A DNA stretch of 64,000 nucleotides. It comes from Acidobacteriaceae bacterium KBS 89 (lineage in GTDB: Bacteria > Acidobacteriota > Terriglobia > Terriglobales > Acidobacteriaceae). Both the position numbers and the translations under genes were made by a program. Of this stretch, positions 52,809-59,832 are shown one piece after another. Positions within the stretch are counted from its first letter, which is position 1; the number at the start of each line of letters is the position of its first letter. Below the pieces are notes generated by a model. It was not told the origin of the DNA. It did not search any database and was given only the letters and a program-made list of their open reading frames with translations. The DNA lies in the NCBI GenBank assembly GCA_000381605.1, contig KB906755.1, positions 558,001 through 622,000 of the forward strand, in the 5' to 3' direction.

Positions 52809-53783
52809 TTATTGAAGAAGACTTTCTTCCGAGCGCAGCCGCAGGATCCGGTCGACCGCGTAGGGTGCGCGGTGGGACGCGGTGTAGAAGTGGCGGACCT
52901 GGAGTTCTCCGAGCAGGCCGATGCCCATCATCTGGATGCCGGCAAGAATGAGGACTCCGGCGACGACAAAGATGGGGCCATGAAGAGACATGATGTGCTG
53001 GCCGGTCATGACCTTGAGTATCAGGAGCCACATCGCCATGCCTGTGCCGGTGATCATGCCAAGAGCGCCGAGCGTGCCAAAGAAGTGCAACGGGCGGGTC
53101 ATGTAGCGAAGCAGGAAGCGAATTGTGAGGAGATCGAAGAAGACGCGGAAGGTGCGGGAGAGACCGTAGTGGGACTTCCCTGCCGTGCGGGCCGGGTTGG
53201 AGATCGGCACCTCGCAGATGCTGGCGCCGTACCATGAGGCCAGAGCCGGGATGAAGCGGTGCATCTCGCCGTAGAGAGGGATGTTTTGAATGACCTCCCG
53301 GCGGTAGGCCTTGAAAGTCGTGCCGAAGTCATGAATATCGACGCCGCTGAGGACCGCCATCAGCCAGTTGGCTGCGCGTGAAGGAATGCGGCGAAGGAGT
53401 ACATTGTCGGCCCGCTGCGCACGCCATCCGCTCACGACGTCGTAGCCTTCTTCGAGCTTGGCGAGGAAATTAGGGACCTCATCAGGGTCATGCTGCAGGT
53501 CGCCGTCCATGGCGAGGATGTAGTCGCCTTGGGCGTGATCAAAACCTGCGGCGAGGGCTGAGGTCTGACCGAAGTTGCGGCGGAGTTTGATAACAAGCAC
53601 GCGGCTATCTACGGCTGCAATCTCTTCGAGGAGGCGGTAGGTACGGTCGCGGGAGCCGTCGTCGACGAAGACCAGCTCGAAGGTCTCGCCAACCTGCTCC
53701 ATGACGGCCTTCAGGCGGTCGTAGAGAGTGGTGACGTTCTCTTCCTCGTTGTGGAAGGGCACGACGATGGAATATTTCGGCAC
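52809..53783 (-). CDS. GT2 glycosyltransferase with two C-terminal membrane spans
   Basis: 324 residues. YSIVVPFHNEEENVTTLYDRL opens the GT-A domain, FVDDGSRDRTYRLLEE and MDGDLQHDPDEVPNFL carry the DXD acids, and two membrane helices follow from about residue 230 (PLHFFGTLGALGMITGTGMA and GPIFVVAGVLILAGIQMMGI). It matches undecaprenyl-phosphate or dolichyl-phosphate sugar transferases (ArnC/GtrB type), which load a sugar on a lipid carrier. Confidence 0.92.
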   Translation of the reverse strand: MPKYSIVVPFHNEEENVTTLYDRLKAVMEQVGETFELVFVDDGSRDRTYRLLEEIAAVDSRVLVIKLRRNFGQTSALAAGFDHAQGDYILAMDGDLQHDPDEVPNFLAKLEEGYDVVSGWRAQRADNVLLRRIPSRAANWLMAVLSGVDIHDFGTTFKAYRREVIQNIPLYGEMHRFIPALASWYGASICEVPISNPARTAGKSHYGLSRTFRVFFDLLTIRFLLRYMTRPLHFFGTLGALGMITGTGMAMWLLILKVMTGQHIMSLHGPIFVVAGVLILAGIQMMGIGLLGELQVRHFYTASHRAPYAVDRILRLRSEESLLQ

Positions 53784-53956
53784 GGTTTAATGATACTCCT
53801 GTGGCGGCCCGTCCTGGATCAGAGAAAGGTGAAGTTCAGTACGGGATCTGTGTAAATTCCCGGTCACGCGAAAGCTGATTCGATATAGCAGATGCTGCCT
53901 GTGGCCTGGAGGACGCGAACTGATTTATTTTTTGATGCAGTTTCAGAAGCACGCGG

Positions 53957-54304
53957 CTAGAAGTGCAGCGTAAGTACATAGTTCATCATCACGGGCTTGC
54001 CAAGGTAGGAGCCGGGGACGAATTCAGCTTGTTGGGCGGCAGCGGTCGCTGCGTCGATCAATACTGCGTTGCCTAACTCGGCCCTGATATCACCGGCTTT
54101 GCCAGTCTCCAGAACATCCACAACGAGCCGCACGTGGCCATGGCTTCCATGACAGGGCTTCCCTGACCCGCAATCCGGGCTGGGCAGACTGATCAATCTT
54201 GGAGGGATGACGGGCGGCTTGCCCTGTGCGCACATGGGGGCCATCGGCGCTACGAGAGATAGCACGAGGACTGCACAGAGCTGACGCATGGCCAATAATC
54301 TCAT
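53957..54304 (-). CDS. Short periplasmic TonB-C-terminal-like protein
   Basis: 115 residues with a signal peptide (LCAVLVLSLVAPMAPMCAQ). The body reads as a TonB-type C-terminal fold (HVRLVVDVLETGKAGDIRAE ... AATAAAQQAEFVPGSYLGKP ... NYVLTLHF), without an inner-membrane anchor or linker. It cannot energise a receptor in the usual manner. The last gene before the tRNA fragment. Confidence 0.55.
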   Translation of the reverse strand: MRLLAMRQLCAVLVLSLVAPMAPMCAQGKPPVIPPRLISLPSPDCGSGKPCHGSHGHVRLVVDVLETGKAGDIRAELGNAVLIDAATAAAQQAEFVPGSYLGKPVMMNYVLTLHF

Positions 54305-54469
54305 GCTTCAGCTTGAGTTGAACGAGGATTTTTTTGATTTGGATTCCGTTCCCTTGTGAGCCAGCATCCGAGAATTAGCTCGCTAAGTGCCTGTCAGGTG
54401 AGGCTTCCGGCCTTCTGTTAGATCAGTCGAACGGAGCTAAACCACCCTGTAGCGCATGTTACGGGTAAA

Positions 54470-54524
54470 TGGTGGGCAGTGAGGGACTCGAACCCCCGAC
54501 ATCCTGCTTGTAAGGCAGGCTAAG
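54470..54524 (-). tRNA. 3' half of tRNA-Val(UAC), probable attachment site
   Basis: On the minus strand: anticodon arm CCTGC-CTTACAA-GCAGG (anticodon TAC), variable loop, T arm GGGGG-TTCGAGT-CCCTC, acceptor strand ACTGCCC, discriminator A and encoded CCA at 54470-54472. No D arm or 5' acceptor strand (expected GGGCAGT) precedes the anticodon arm, so this is a truncated copy. Such 3' remnants mark the far end of an element integrated in a tRNA gene; the intact tRNA should lie to the right of this window, on the minus strand. Confidence 0.85.
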
Positions 54525-54548
54525 AAGTCAGGCACCGTTGTAAACAAA

Positions 54549-54617
54549 GGTGCTTAGAGGTGCAGGGACGTACGGAAAGTGCAGGGTGAAACACCTTATT
54601 GGACGGTAATTGGACGG
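54549..54617. repeat. Short direct repeats beside the tRNA remnant
   Basis: GTGCAGGG at 54560-54567 and 54579-54586 (19 bases apart), TTGGACGG at 54599-54606 and 54610-54617 (11 bases apart), and GGTGC at 54549 and 54559. Direct repeats at this distance from an attachment site resemble arm-type binding sites of tyrosine recombinases, but no recombinase gene is in the window. The rest of 54525-54857 holds only a weak hairpin near 54663-54692. Confidence 0.45.
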
Positions 54618-54857
54618 AACTATTCGTGACCGTTACAGGTACACATTAAGAAATAAGAAGAGGAGCAGCCTTACTTCAAGTTAGGCTCCCCTGCCCTCGA
54701 TGTCATATGCGGTGCTAAGTAATTGCGAGAAACACAGGGGTTGTCGCCGGGGACGTCATGGTCTTAGCGGCAGCCCCCTTACTTCGTGTAAGTTGTTCAT
54801 GAATAGCTACTTGCAAGATCTCCAAGGCTAGGCCTAACCTGCCTAAGAGGTGAAAAC

Positions 54858-55112
54858 ATGAGAACATCTTGGCTGAGAACTATCGCTTTTCCCAGAAACA
54901 AAGAACGCACCAAATCGTTATGCGTTCCGATTCCAGAATCACTCTGGGAAGCTGCATATTCGGTTAAGACCGAATCCACTGATCACGGTTTCAAAATCAG
55001 CTTTGGCGAAGTCATCGCGAAAGCGGTGAGAGACCTCCTCGTAGCCGGAGGGGTGCCTATTATCGTCGACACTCGAGAGCTCAGGGACGTCAAACCAATC
55101 GAAGAGGGATGA
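54858..55112 (+). CDS. Small hypothetical protein
   Basis: 84 residues, preceded by a good ribosome-binding site (AGAGGTGAAAAC-ATG). Sequence: basic N-terminus, then VPIPESLWEAAY and FGEVIAKAVRDLLVAGGVP. A DNA-binding or antitoxin-like role would fit its size but is unsupported. Its stop overlaps the next ATG (ATGA), so it starts a three-gene plus-strand group at the island edge. Confidence 0.6.
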   Translation: MRTSWLRTIAFPRNKERTKSLCVPIPESLWEAAYSVKTESTDHGFKISFGEVIAKAVRDLLVAGGVPIIVDTRELRDVKPIEEG

Positions 55113-55513
55113 TTAAGATGCTCTGGCCGTCCAGGAGCAGGAAGACATGCTTCTTCAAGGTGGCATATTCGACTTGGGATCGCGCAGAAGACCAAGCAAT
55201 CCTATTGAGCATTCAGACTGGCGAGTTGATTGTTACGTATGCGTGTTCCGAGTGCAGTAGATTTCACATCGGTCACGCTGACAAAGCCGCGGACAAATCT
55301 CAGAAGATACGGAAAGCGGCATTGTCCCTGAACTCTCGCTGTCCAAGATGTTACAAGCCTGTTTCGGATGAGCGCATATTCGCCTCCGCGCAATCCGGCA
55401 ATTCCAGGGTGTACTGTTCACGGAGGTGTCGGAAGAAGTCCGCTCGAAAGAAGAAAGTCGCAAACAGACGGGTGGCCAATAGTGTCGTGGATTGTTCAGG
55501 TGGTCACAGTTGA
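55109..55513 (+). CDS. Small zinc-ribbon-like protein
   Basis: 134 residues. The Cys/His pattern CSECSRFHIGH, then CPRCYKPVSDERIF and YCSRRCRKKSARKKK, suggests two zinc sites ahead of a basic tail; a nucleic-acid role is likely. Its ATG overlaps the stop of the preceding gene. No family recognised. Confidence 0.6.
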   Translation: MIKMLWPSRSRKTCFFKVAYSTWDRAEDQAILLSIQTGELIVTYACSECSRFHIGHADKAADKSQKIRKAALSLNSRCPRCYKPVSDERIFASAQSGNSRVYCSRRCRKKSARKKKVANRRVANSVVDCSGGHS

Positions 55514-55525
55514 GGAGAGAAGGTT

Positions 55526-55969
55526 ATGCGTTGGGCCTTCAGGAAAAGAAAGAGTAGCGGGACCGTTGTGGGTCGGAGCGGTGGCTACAGCAGGGCCATG
55601 ATTGGTCTAGAGGCATTTCTTGACGGTTTCACAGGAGCAGGTCTGTTTGGACCGCTCCGCCGACCTGGCGCGCCGACAGAGTTTATGGATTCACGCACGG
55701 TTGAGGAGTATCTCGAAAGTAGCGAGTTCGAAGAGACGCTTAAGCAGTTCGGGTACCAAGGTCAGCGATCTGGACCGAAAGGAAGAAGGTCGTCAATGAT
55801 TGTTGAACCAGGAGACGATGCACGCGCGGCGGAGCGTGTGGTGGCGCTCCTCGAGAAGTATGCGGTTCGATTCGATCCGGTGGATCGAATCACGTTCTAC
55901 TCCGAACTCGTCCGCCGATTAGTTACTCTCAGGGCAAAACTGGAGGCCCAGATGCGGGCCGACGACTGA
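55526..55969 (+). CDS. Hypothetical protein
   Basis: 147 residues, preceded by GAGGAGAGAAGGTT-ATG. The N-terminus is basic and Gly-rich, followed by SRTVEEYLESSEFEETLKQFG and a helical C-terminus (AERVVALLEKYAVRFD ... ELVRRLVTLRAKLEAQMR). No motif recognised. Third gene of the plus-strand group; it ends 19 bases before a convergent gene. Confidence 0.55.
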   Translation: MRWAFRKRKSSGTVVGRSGGYSRAMIGLEAFLDGFTGAGLFGPLRRPGAPTEFMDSRTVEEYLESSEFEETLKQFGYQGQRSGPKGRRSSMIVEPGDDARAAERVVALLEKYAVRFDPVDRITFYSELVRRLVTLRAKLEAQMRADD

Positions 55970-55988
55970 CATCAGCTCTCCGTCACAC

Positions 55989-56471
55989 TTACAACTTGTG
56001 AATAGTGAGAATCAGTGTGAGTTCTTCTTTGGCCTTGTCCCACTCACCGACAGTCCGATAGCGTCTACCTGACACAGATTCGTATTCGACATCAAAACAG
56101 GCTGATTCACCGCACCCATGCTTGAAAAGGACGAAATGTTGTAATCTCCCTGCGCTGAGACTCATCGCGTTAGTGAAAACGGGTATCCTTTGCGATTGAG
56201 GGGAGCTGGGTTCCCCATAGGTTTGATAGGTAACGTTGAGCGCCGGAACAGAACTAACGTTCCTGATGCCAATGTTGGTTGTGCCGCCGCTTTCCTTCTC
56301 CTCGGTAACGACGACAATGGGTTGCATTGTGGCTTCCAATTGATTCTGTGAAACCTCAACCTATCGTCGCGTAGCTTCGACATATTTTATGAGGTAGAAA
56401 AGGGAGACACCGGCGATAACGCTGCCGCAGGACGCTGAACCTGCGACGATCCAATCAGTTACTAGGGACAT
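55989..56471 (-). pseudogene. Small membrane protein interrupted by an in-frame amber codon
   Basis: From an ATG at 56471 the frame gives DWIVAGSASCGSVIAGVSLF as a membrane span, then KYVEATRR, a TAG at 56363-56361 (codon 37), and continues without further break: VEVSQNQLEATMQPIVVV ... LTLILTIHKL to 55989. The TAG stands where a Gln (CAG) would keep the helix going, so this looks like a nonsense mutation. The ATG is 12 bases after the SRAP stop and has GGAG upstream, while no good ribosome-binding site exists for the internal restarts (TTG 56339, ATG 56327). Confidence 0.7.
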
Positions 56472-56483
56472 GCCGAAAGCCTA

Positions 56484-57284
56484 TCACTCCGGCCCGTTCA
56501 ACATCTCCGGTCCGTTGTTGCGCCAGTTCCCGACTTTCGGGTTGGCCGGCGTCATCTTCATCTTGCTGGCGTCGTAGGGATGCAGCAGATCCAGCGGGGG
56601 CCGCGGATCGCCACTCTCGGGAATGCCCAGCCAACGGTCATAGTCCCTGGGGTGCAGGATCAGGGCAAGACGATCATGGATGGTGACGACGAGTTCGTTG
56701 GGCTCCGTCGTGACGATCGCGAAGGTCTCGAGCCGGGTACCGTCTGGCCGCTTCCACGAGTCCCAGATACCGGCAAAGGCGAAGGGGCCGGGTTCAACGG
56801 TGGTGATGGCAAAGACACGCTTGACGGGCTTGGGCGCCTTCGTTTGTCTGGCCGGTTTCGGCGCCGTGCCAAAGAGATCTACGACGCCGGCTTCCTCGGC
56901 CGCGGGTTCGGACTCATACGTAGGACTGATGGCATGGCCTGGTTTCGGCCATTCGTAGAGGCCGCTTGCGGGGACCAGGCAGCGGCGCTTGGCGAAGGGT
57001 TCGCGCCACATCTTGCTGTCGGTGAGCCGATCACTCTTGGCATTGATGGTCGAGAGCGCTTTGAATTCGTCCTCGGTCTTGGCGAACCATGGCACAATTC
57101 CCCAACGCATCATGACCAATTCACGCTCGTTAGTTTCGTGGCTCCGTCGGATCACAGGCTGGGGGTCTCCGGGAGCGACGTTCCAGTTGGGCGCGATGAT
57201 GCCGACGTTTTCCGCAGTGCGGCGCACGTGGAAGTGCTCGGCCACCTGTTGCTTGTCGAAGAGGAAGTAGTAGCGGCCGCACAC
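56484..57284 (-). CDS. SRAP-family protein (YedK/HMCES-like)
   Basis: 266 residues. The GTG start puts the nucleophilic Cys at position 2 (MCGRYYF). Also present are NAKSDRLTD, ASGLYEWPKPG with the catalytic Glu and TIHDRLALIL with the His. The family forms a covalent bond to abasic sites in single-stranded DNA and protects replication forks. An extra Ala/Pro-rich loop of about 30 residues follows YEW. It sits third in a tight minus-strand group: the stop of the preceding gene is three bases upstream. Confidence 0.9.
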   Translation of the reverse strand: MCGRYYFLFDKQQVAEHFHVRRTAENVGIIAPNWNVAPGDPQPVIRRSHETNERELVMMRWGIVPWFAKTEDEFKALSTINAKSDRLTDSKMWREPFAKRRCLVPASGLYEWPKPGHAISPTYESEPAAEEAGVVDLFGTAPKPARQTKAPKPVKRVFAITTVEPGPFAFAGIWDSWKRPDGTRLETFAIVTTEPNELVVTIHDRLALILHPRDYDRWLGIPESGDPRPPLDLLHPYDASKMKMTPANPKVGNWRNNGPEMLNGPE

Positions 57285-57287
57285 GGA

Positions 57288-57479
57288 CTATTCGGCGCAG
57301 AGAATCGAGAAGGGACTTCTTTTGCCGTCGCCAGTCACCTCACGTACCACAGCAGTCCTGTCGGCGTTGAACGGGCTCACGATATTGTCGCCCGACTTAG
57401 GAATTACCGCGCCTGACTGATATTCAAGCGACGTGATTTTGTTGCTGGCAGTTTCTTTGAAGTGAACTGTGACTGACAT
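57288..57479 (-). CDS. Small hypothetical protein
   Basis: 63 residues, beta-rich (VTVHFKETASNKITSLEYQS, TAVVREVTGDGKRSPFSI). The ATG at 57479 has GAGGTAAG upstream, a good site. It is packed between the SRAP gene (3 bases) and a 154-residue gene (23 bases), so it is probably part of the same transcript. Function unknown. Confidence 0.55.
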   Translation of the reverse strand: MSVTVHFKETASNKITSLEYQSGAVIPKSGDNIVSPFNADRTAVVREVTGDGKRSPFSILCAE

Positions 57480-57502
57480 ATTCGGCTTACCTCGACTTCA
57501 GC

Positions 57503-57967
57503 CTACTCCTCCAGCAGCTTCTTGATCCGCTCCAGGGCCTTCTTCCAGCTCACATGCTGCTCGACTGTCAGGCCCTCGAGGGTCTCGATTGCGGCTTTGG
57601 GTGCGTCATGTGTCTTCAGGTAGGCCTTAAGGATGTCGATGTCGTCATCGATTTGCTTCAAACTCTCGCGTCGAATGGTGTCAATGTGCTCGAGGATCTC
57701 GGCTGTGTCGAACTCGGACTCCGGAGTTGTGAACGGGTTGGAGGTCTTGGCTGGTGGCTTTCGTTCGACAAACGTCAGGGTGTCGGTGCGGACACGGAAC
57801 CATTGAAGGTTGGTCCCGGGAAGCCGCAAGGTGACCTCACTACCATCCTGGCTTACCTGCTCCACCTCGAGAACGCCTGAGGCGCGCGGAATGGTGACCT
57901 TGTCGCCGACGCGGGGCACGATAGGTTCCGGTGCAGGCTCGGCGGGTTTCTTGGGGGATTTTGCCAT
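57503..57967 (-). CDS. Hypothetical protein with an SH3-like N-terminal part
   Basis: 154 residues from the ATG at 57967; the frame continues 53 codons farther but that stretch is Arg-rich and overlaps another small gene. RVGDKVTIPRASGVLEVEQVS ... VTLRLPGTNLQWFRV reads like a small beta barrel, followed by an acidic helical half (FDTAEILEHIDTIRRESLKQ, LKAYLKTHDAPKAAIETLEG). First confident gene of the SRAP-containing group. No family recognised. Confidence 0.6.
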   Translation of the reverse strand: MAKSPKKPAEPAPEPIVPRVGDKVTIPRASGVLEVEQVSQDGSEVTLRLPGTNLQWFRVRTDTLTFVERKPPAKTSNPFTTPESEFDTAEILEHIDTIRRESLKQIDDDIDILKAYLKTHDAPKAAIETLEGLTVEQHVSWKKALERIKKLLEE

Positions 57968-58014
57968 AGGTCTCAGCCAGCGTAACACCTTAGATATGGT
58001 GGCAGGACGGCGTT

Positions 58015-58176
58015 CTAGTTGGCCGTTTGGTCGCTCGCTTCGTGGCAATCGTGGACGCAAAAGACGTACTCTCCCTCGGCTGACTTCACAAAGCCGGGGC
58101 ATCGCCCGCAACCGTAGACGGAGCATAGATCGTCGGTTGCGACCTCGATATCAACGGCGATTAGCTTGTGCGTCAT
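58015..58176 (-). CDS. Small Cys-rich protein
   Basis: 53 residues from ATG 58176 to TAG 58015. It has five Cys (18, 23, 26, 40, 44) and nearby His in a zinc-finger-like layout: LCSVYGCGRCPGF then VFCVHDCHE. No strong ribosome-binding site is visible. It lies 47 bases before the 154-residue gene and 13 bases after the Ntn-hydrolase stop. The regular spacing of Cys pairs makes a real gene more likely than chance. Confidence 0.5.
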   Translation of the reverse strand: MTHKLIAVDIEVATDDLCSVYGCGRCPGFVKSAEGEYVFCVHDCHEASDQTAN

Positions 58177-58189
58177 TTGGTAGTAGCGT

Positions 58190-59080
58190 TCAACGCTGAA
58201 CGGGCTTTCTTCTTTGGGGAGATGGGAGAACTTTCAAGCATGGGCCTTCCGGATATGTAATCCAGCGCCCCTGACGCGCGTCGATAGTAGCGCTGGAAAA
58301 CGGGCCTGCAACCTGAGCAGGCTTGTTCTGACTGGCTGCCATGCGGCCATCTACATCGCTTCCAAGTTGTTCTAAGGACAAAGTGAGTGCTCTTAGCTCT
58401 GCCACTGATGATGCTTTAGGCTTTTGAACGTTCATGAGGCTTTGATAACGATCCATTTCGGGTTTGTTCATATTTGATGGATTGAGCACCGCGCTCAGTC
58501 CATACAGTTCCTCCTGGGTCTGTCCGGCCGCCGGAGTCTCAACTGGCGGATAGACGGGAGAAAACCCTCCGTCCAAGGACATTAGCCCGACCTGGAATAT
58601 CCGAATCTTTCCAGAGACCGTGGTGAAAATGCTAAGGATTGTCCAGTATCTTCCGTTCCGATCTTCCCGGCTAGGAACGACTCTGTCTTCTGCGATTACG
58701 TTCCTTAACTCCGTGAGCCAGAGTTCTTCTTTTTGCTTAAGGCTCTGTTCGGATTCAACTCCACCAGAGCTAAGAATCTTATTTGCCGAATCCAACCCAT
58801 TCCAGCGCTCTACACCGTGCCGTGTCAGTGTGGCGCGTCCGCTTATCCCGAGCAACGTGGTCGGCTTCGGTAGTCTAAGTTTGCAGGCATCAAAAGGATG
58901 GTTATCGGTGACTAAGGTTTCACGTGAATCCGCTGCGACTGCTACTCGTCCGTCTCTTCGTGCAAAGAGGATGAGCGTTCCATGTGTTGAGCTAATAAGC
59001 TCTCTGGAGCTAGGCTGTCCAACGGCCATCGAGCTCCAGGCAACTAGCGACAATACAAAAGTTTGTCTAGTCCGCGTCAT
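58190..59080 (-). CDS. Exported proteasome-beta-like Ntn hydrolase
   Basis: 296 residues with a signal peptide (TFVLSLVAWSSMAVGQ). After a short propeptide ending in Gly comes GTLILFARRDGRVAVAADSR. Taking Thr35 as position 1, Asp falls at 17, Lys at 33 (ACKLRLP) and Gly at 47 (GISG), exactly the proteasome beta catalytic and oxyanion spacing. A central ILSIFTTVSGKIRIFQVGL fits the second sheet. About 100 C-terminal residues are extra. Its ATG is two bases after the preceding stop. Export and gene context are unlike cytosolic 20S, HslV or Anbu. Activity unproven. Confidence 0.65.
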   Translation of the reverse strand: MTRTRQTFVLSLVAWSSMAVGQPSSRELISSTHGTLILFARRDGRVAVAADSRETLVTDNHPFDACKLRLPKPTTLLGISGRATLTRHGVERWNGLDSANKILSSGGVESEQSLKQKEELWLTELRNVIAEDRVVPSREDRNGRYWTILSIFTTVSGKIRIFQVGLMSLDGGFSPVYPPVETPAAGQTQEELYGLSAVLNPSNMNKPEMDRYQSLMNVQKPKASSVAELRALTLSLEQLGSDVDGRMAASQNKPAQVAGPFSSATIDARQGRWITYPEGPCLKVLPSPQRRKPVQR

Positions 59081-59082
59081 GC

Positions 59083-59352
59083 TTAGGGTGTGAAGCTATC
59101 GTAGCAGGCGCTAGTGTGAGTCAGTGCGGTCAGTACCTTCGTGACCTCGAAAAGATGACCAAACACCTTCGAAAGCAGGCCCTCACGTCTCGCCGCATCT
59201 TCGGCGGCAAGCTCCTTCATTCTTCGGTCATAAGCGCGCTTTTCAGCAGCCTCGATCACCTTGTTTCGATGGCCTTCTACCGTGTCCGGATCTGGTCCGT
59301 CGCCAAACTTGATGGGCTTGTATTGCTTCGTGAACTTGATCTTCTGCGGCAC
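59083..59352 (-). CDS. Small hypothetical protein
   Basis: 89 residues: basic/Pro-rich start (KIKFTKQYKPIKFGDGPDPD), a charged helix (KVIEAAEKRAYDRRMKELAAE) and a hydrophobic end. The start (59352) is one base after the zinc-ribbon gene stop and the stop is two bases before the Ntn-hydrolase ATG, so it is firmly within the four-gene operon. Function unknown. Confidence 0.6.
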   Translation of the reverse strand: MPQKIKFTKQYKPIKFGDGPDPDTVEGHRNKVIEAAEKRAYDRRMKELAAEDAARREGLLSKVFGHLFEVTKVLTALTHTSACYDSFTP

Positions 59353-59353
59353 G

Positions 59354-59827
59354 TCAGCCTCGTTTCAGTTTGTTGTACTGCTCAAGCGTGAGATGGAGAT
59401 GAATGCCTCCCCGTCCCATTCCGATGCCATGCTCAAGAGCTTGCTTGGTCGAGAGATCTTTCAATCCACGACCACGCTCTGCCAACGCCACAACCTTCTC
59501 AGGTGTGGCAAAGGTGAATCTTCTAGGCAAAGCGGTTTTTAGGTCTGCCTCCAAAAACTGACAGTACCAGCCATCCCGAAACATGTAATACATGTAAACG
59601 TCTCTGAGTGGTTGACGAGCCTCAGTACATTTCGCGCACAGTCGCTCGCCCTGGTGGTTCGGGTCAGGATCGAGCAGATTCCTGCACTGCCAGCAGATCT
59701 TGCCGGATATCCGTTGCCGCGCCGTCGATTCGCGTTCGCCGCCCATAGGCGAATAATAAGCGAACGCGTTGTGGAAAGGCATTCGAATTGCAGATAAGCC
59801 AGGTCCCCTTAAGCTCATGTGGTCCAC
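59354..59827 (-). CDS. Zinc-ribbon-containing hypothetical protein
   Basis: Up to 157 residues. KICWQCRNLLDPDP then GERLCAKCTEAR gives a CxxC ... CxxC metal site; a Tyr-rich stretch (DVYMYYMFRDGWYCQFLEAD) and a helical end follow. The start may be GTG 59827, ATG 59818 or a later Met (59782, 59746); none has a clear ribosome-binding site, which fits coupling to the zincin gene five bases upstream. Confidence 0.6.
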   Translation of the reverse strand: MDHMSLRGPGLSAIRMPFHNAFAYYSPMGGERESTARQRISGKICWQCRNLLDPDPNHQGERLCAKCTEARQPLRDVYMYYMFRDGWYCQFLEADLKTALPRRFTFATPEKVVALAERGRGLKDLSTKQALEHGIGMGRGGIHLHLTLEQYNKLKRG

Positions 59828-59832
59828 AGATT

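Noticed and set aside
56361..56363. TAG as a pyrrolysine codon
   Set aside because: No PYLIS-like context and the family is not a methyltransferase; a nonsense mutation is simpler.
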